From positions 4,434,001-4,498,000 of the forward strand of contig JAYKKI010000126.1 in assembly GCA_039881145.1 (NCBI GenBank): DNA of 64,000 nucleotides, in the 5' to 3' direction. Made by a program: the position numbers and the translations under genes. Positions 59,460 through 64,000 of the stretch are shown in pieces. Every line of letters begins with the position of its first letter. Position 1 is the first letter of the stretch. The DNA is from Druceiella hillmani (taxonomy: Eukaryota > Arthropoda > Insecta > Lepidoptera > Hepialidae). The notes under the pieces were generated by a model. That model was not told the DNA's origin. It saw only the letters and a list, made by a program, of their open reading frames with translations, and did no database searches.

Positions 59460-61540
59460 ATTTTGAATCCGCAATTAAATCATATGGTGAAATAAAATTT
59501 AAAAAACATGATTTTTGAAACTTTTCTTAACGTTCCCGCTTTAACAAAATGTTACGAAAAGTTATTTTTTTTATATTTTTTTATTATGTTATCTAGTTGC
59601 CTATTCTTAATCGCTTCTTAAAAGTACGCAACTGACCGATAGGCAACCAAGTTTAAAGATGAACCAATTTTAAATTAATTTGATTAATTTATGCGTCGTA
59701 AGCGTTAAAACAATAAATTACTCATGATAATTACATGTATGTAATTATCCCTTAACAATCTTATTATACGTAATAAAATATTATTAAGTTACGGAGCGCC
59801 AAATTCATAAACTAATACGTAATTTATAACCTGTTTAACTGCGGATTAATTTTATGACTTTATTACCAGTAGATGCAGTGTCGCAATTTTGAAGACCTCT
59901 TTACGTCCATAATTTCTTTAATATTACGAACCGGATAACAAGTTTTCATGGATTTGTCTATGAAATCAAATAGTGGTGCTAATTGGACTTCGTTTACCTG
60001 TCGATGGTTATAGCATCGATAAGACTCAAAAGTATTTTAATTCTATCATCGATAGGCTCTTCTATTTTAAGGAACGTCTAAACCCATGTTTTATTTTAAG
60101 TTGCCAGTAATTTTAGGGAAAAGTTAATTCAATAACCAAATTTGTCTTTATCGAAATAACCCAAGTATATAGTTTACAGAAATATCAAATATATAAAACC
60201 ATTTATTAATTTGTAGTAGAATATTTGCATACATTTTGAATTTATAGCGTTGTCTTCCAGTGAAAAATGGAGCTAAAGGTAGAAGAGTTGTACGGAAGAT
60301 GCAATAAGGGATGGAAGTTTTATTAATTTTTTTTTTTTTATTAAAAATAATTCGTTTTTATTTAACTGGTTAAATGTTAATTTAGAATTATTTTACGATT
60401 AGATATAGTGCAGCTTTACACTTGATGGTTACCTAAATTTTAATGTTGGGTTTTTGTCACTTTTAACTTTTCATGTACATCTTATTGTAATATTTTTTTT
60501 AACTAAAAGGAAACAATGACCATTCATTATTAATGAAGGATTAAGCTTTAATAAATGATTAACTCTGTCCCTGTTTTGGTGATGCCACTCACAATCTTTA
60601 CACAATGGCTCTTACCTAACGTCATATGCAAATCAAACTTTTTATGGGGCTTCATGTCATTTTCTGTATTAATATAAACCAGAGGTCGTATTCTGTGTTT
60701 TATTTCAGGGCCGAATTAGAGAAACGTCGTAACTTAATTTATTTAAAAGTATATTTTAACATAACTGAAGGTAAAAGAAATATTAATTATTTTTTAAACT
60801 TAACAAACAGTGATTTTCGGGACATACCAGGGCCAGACTGAGAGATTATTTTTTATTTAAGCTACTAAATTCCTAATAAATTTTTACTCAGTCTTCTATT
60901 TGAATTGATTTTTAAACAAATCGTTTGAATGTATCATCTGTTTAAAAAAATCAACATAACGCAAATCATTTTTGGAGAGAGTATTAAAAAAATATCTTTG
61001 CTGTTAGAAAATAAAGTAAAACATAAAAATACACTTTACGTTGGAAGTTATGAACTTTTTGATGAGGGATTTCATTCAAAACCCAAATTTTTAAATTTAC
61101 GAGTAAATAATTTCGTATTCCTATAAACTTCAAATTTTTGGAAATTTAGTTTCAAAAAAAAATTCCAATAATCTCGACAGTGTAATGTAAGAATTAGTTT
61201 TTAGTTTCCTTATTTCATAGTTTCCTTTGTACAAATATTATTATGAATATATTATGTAGATGAAATGTTAACCGCGAAAGAAAAAAATTAACTGATAAAT
61301 CAAATTATTCCGTGTTACGTGAATATAAAAAAAAATTGCAACAAATAATATTATTTCTGTATAAAGTCAAAACACTAAGTTAATACTTACACTTAAGTTA
61401 ATACTTACTTTACACTGCAAATAATGATATTTTTTTTAACATCGAATGTAATTGAATATAAAAAATATATAACAATGTATATTGCCTAAAAATGACCAAG
61501 AGTGCGCATGCACCGCATTAACAGAAGTAATAATAAGCCA
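59460..61540. other. AT-rich putative intron, no exon seen
   Basis: Two ORFs (60,626-60,841; 60,929-61,126) are lysine-, asparagine- and phenylalanine-rich with no motif. A small inverted word tcgatg-gttatag-catcga lies at 60,001-60,019. Confidence 0.4.
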
Positions 61541-61544
61541 AAGG

Positions 61545-61915
61545 AGGTAGAATTAAGTAAAATACATTAACTAAAATTAATCATACAAAAAAAAATCATA
61601 GAATTACGTAAAACACATTAACTAAAATTAATAATACAAAAAAAATCATAGAATTAAGTAAAACACATTAACTAAAATTAATAATACAAAAAAATCATAG
61701 AATTAAGTAAAACACATTAACTAAAATTAATAATAAAAAAAAATCATAGAATTAAGTAAAACACATTAACTAAAATTAATAATACAAAAAAATCATAGAA
61801 TTAAGGAAAACACATTAACTAAAATTAATAATACAAAAAAATCATAGAATTAAGTAAAACACAGTAACTAAAATTAATAATACAAAAAAAATCATAGAAT
61901 TAAGTAAATCAAAAT
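61545..61915 (+). repeat. 49-50-bp tandem repeat, about 7.5 copies
   Basis: catagaatta begins at 61,597, 61,647, 61,696, 61,745, 61,794, 61,843 and 61,893. Units read aagtaaaacacattaac, taaaattaataatac and an A-run whose length sets 49 or 50. Confidence 0.95.
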
Positions 61916-62005
61916 TAACAGATTGAATGAGATAAAGATCAACGTACCATTCAACTAAAAAAAATAACTAGACTAACTTCAGCGAATTTTGAATGGTTTA
62001 GAAAT

Positions 62006-62068
62006 TTCGTCGCGACGAAACTCTGCGTCCCAAGAAACTCTGCGTCGCGACGAAACTCTGCGTCCCAG
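62006..62068. repeat. 34-bp duplication with a tcgcga palindrome
   Basis: tttcgtcgcgacgaaa is a perfect 16-bp palindrome at 62,006-62,021. cgtcgcgacgaaactctgcg repeats at 62,009 and 62,043. It is GC-rich for this region. Confidence 0.85.
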
Positions 62069-62069
62069 G

Positions 62070-63655
62070 ATTATATTTTGAGATTTATGTCGGTCATCTC
62101 TTATTTAAACATGTTTCAAGACTTTAGAGACTGGGAATTTGTGATCTAGTACAAAGTTTGAATTTAAGCTTTCACGTTCTGCAGATCCAAGGGAAACAAA
62201 CTAAAATGCATATATTGGAATATATACTTGTGCTCCAATTGGATTGTTTACCTACTTTTGGTAATAATTCTTAAATAATTGTGAGATCTGAACTTCTTTT
62301 CAATATTGCCTCCGTTTACCTTTCAAGTAGAATCTTAGGTCTCCTTCAAGATTTTGGTATGATTTAAATAATTTTCCATTTTGTACGCAGTATTTATTCT
62401 GAACGACTATATTTTTTATTACTTCAAGGATAATTTTAAAATTCCTTGAAAAGAAATAGGAATTTTAATGAATTCTGCTTTGCATTTACTTATTACCGCA
62501 TTGGCTTACTATCTAAAGAAATGACAATTTGCCTAACTTAGCACACCGCTTCTATTTATATACTGTAACGAATAATTACGGGCTGTGGCGGTAACGAAAT
62601 ATTAGAATGCATTTCTTTAAATACTTGAAAGCACCTGGCCTTCAAAACTTTTGACATTATTTATAAACTTGTCATCTTTGAATCTATTTCTTATTTCTTA
62701 AGCAACTCCGTGGACAATGCAAGTAATAATATTACGTCAAGCAATTGACTCCCGGAATTCCTAGTAAAAATAATAATTTTATTCCGCATCGTCTTATCAT
62801 TGTCATTTCAAAGGTGTAGAGAGTACCCAATAGTGAAGGATCCAGGATGTTTTCAAAAATATTGAAAATTATCTCATTGCTGATCGGCACAAATTTTGAG
62901 GTAATTAGTTGGCAAGTAGATGGTTCATTCAAGTTATAAAGTTACGTGACCGATTTTTCATCCTAGAAAGTTAAAAGTTGACTGGATGACCATGGAAACC
63001 CAAAAATATATATTACATAATTCCTTGCGCATCTATTTGATATATTCTTTGTATATTTTCTTGAAAAATTATTTTTTCAAAATGGACTCTTTAGGAATAT
63101 GCTGGCCAATGCAAAACTTTTCAAAAATGAATTTTATTAAAATTTTTCGTTTTAATAAATATTTTGTTCTCTCTTTTCATATTTTCTACAATATTACAAA
63201 CATAAACAGAATTGTTTTGATGTTCGTTCTATATTTCTTCACTCATTACATGCTGCCGTTGGATTAAATCTATGCTCATCAGATTTCAACTTGTTTTCAT
63301 GTCGCCATAAATCAAGCTTTCGCGATGTTTCAGCAGACTGCAGAGTGTATATAATATGTAAACTTAATTGGAACGAATAATACTAATTGTTCAGACTTCC
63401 AGTTAATCTGGTTTATTCTTTCAATTCAAAGTTAATTCTACAAACTATTCTAAAATGTATCTTAGATTAGAAGTTGTGGGTATGTGGATTAATTTCTTCA
63501 CTACGTTTTTATAGTTGAGAGGATCTTCTTTTACTGGTTTGGTAATTATGTTTTCCAGCAGATAATTGACCGATTAGAGAATAAAAAAGTTTCCGATTTG
63601 AGATTTTAATTATATTTTAAAGTCAGTGATACAAAACCAATAATACAGATAGTGT
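62070..63655. other. AT-rich putative intron, no exon seen
   Basis: A 93-codon plus-strand ORF (62,986-63,267) is hydrophobic by base composition and has no recognisable motif. Confidence 0.4.
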
Positions 63656-63660
63656 CTGGC

Positions 63661-63778
63661 AGTATAATCTCACAAAATACCGACTCCTTCACTATTAGGT
63701 ACTCCACACAATCATCGACATCCTTCACTATTAGGTACTCTCTACACAATCACAAAATACCGACATCCTTTACGATTA
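63661..63778 (+). repeat. Short imperfect tandem repeat
   Basis: ccttcactattaggtactc occurs twice (near 63,685 and 63,722). cacaatcacaaaataccgac and ctcacaaaataccgac flank the same block. Period about 37-50. Confidence 0.7.
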
Positions 63779-63779
63779 T

Positions 63780-64000
63780 ATTGACGGCGTAATAATTATA
63801 TTGTCTTAAGCTTATACAATTATATGTAGGTACATAAGAAGTGCCACAATATAGTATTGTGTAATTATAGTATTACTATAATTTAATGGCTTAACATCAA
63901 TTTGAATATGAAGCAAGTTCAAAAAATATATTTTTGGAATGTACACCGTGTCCACAAAACTTCTTCATTTATAAAAGTTTAAAGTGTAGCTTTATAGAAA
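63780..64000. other. AT-rich DNA; possible element end at the right edge
   Basis: tacaccgtgtccacaaaac at 63,943 resembles the MITE terminus tacacggtgtccgg in its first bases only. The window ends before any partner end could appear. Confidence 0.3.

Noticed and set aside
62986..63267. 93-codon ORF near the right edge
   Set aside because: Composition (Phe, Ile, Lys, Asn, Tyr) is that of random AT-rich DNA and there is no recognisable domain or splice signal.

Overview
The window looks like AT-rich, gene-poor nuclear DNA from an insect, most likely a moth or butterfly. There are no operons, no ribosome-binding sites and no long ORFs. The longest ORFs come from (TA)n microsatellites or satellite arrays. 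What can be read instead is eukaryotic repeat DNA: a tRNA-derived SINE, a decayed LINE, a decayed hAT transposase, Helitron-like and MITE-like elements, foldback elements and many tandem arrays. The lepidopteran assignment is an inference from repeat style and base composition, not from a host gene match.

Host gene content. The only stretch I would call a probable host exon is at 50,413-50,482 (+). It holds an ATG after an in-frame stop, 23 codons of much higher GC than the surroundings, and an AG|GTAATG splice donor. A GC-rich block at 49,180-49,510 is a plausible promoter or upstream regulatory region. If this is right, 50,483 to the window end is the start of a first intron of at least 13.5 kb, and most of the window to the left is intergenic. 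I do not recognise the protein. Two similar ORF-bearing segments at 26.8 and 27.8 kb follow splice-acceptor-like AGs and may be duplicated exons or transposon fragments with a BESS-like motif.

Layout. 0-11 kb: mostly featureless AT-rich DNA with a GC-rich patch at 1.2 kb, one dispersed repeat at 3.5 kb, a three-copy tandem repeat at 5.3-5.7 kb and a Myb-site-like cluster at 6.9 kb. 11-18.5 kb: two copies of a 240-bp foldback element whose arms carry a hammerhead-ribozyme-like motif, a LINE fossil (13.4-14.5 kb), an endonuclease fossil (15.5 kb) and a 75-bp minisatellite. 18.8-20.5 kb: a 97-bp satellite with a seven-monomer higher-order repeat. 22-36 kb: decaying 170-bp and 142-bp tandem arrays, dispersed repeats, a back-to-back TGACG palindrome and an RFX X-box-like site. 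36-46 kb: a long hairpin, Helitron-like copies, a 160-bp array, a 405-bp MITE, a GC-rich candidate enhancer (43.4-43.85 kb), and a dimeric satellite that ends exactly at a SINE. 49-64 kb: the candidate promoter and first exon, a 185-196-bp array inside the putative intron, a second Helitron-like copy, a hAT transposase fossil (minus strand), several strong hairpins and a 49-bp array.

How the parts relate. The LINE and the SINE share a 3' tail (a 6-bp hairpin plus a TAAA-type end), as expected if the SINE uses that LINE's reverse transcriptase. The GC-rich patches are the best candidates for conserved regulatory DNA. All functional statements rest on reading by eye, with no database search.
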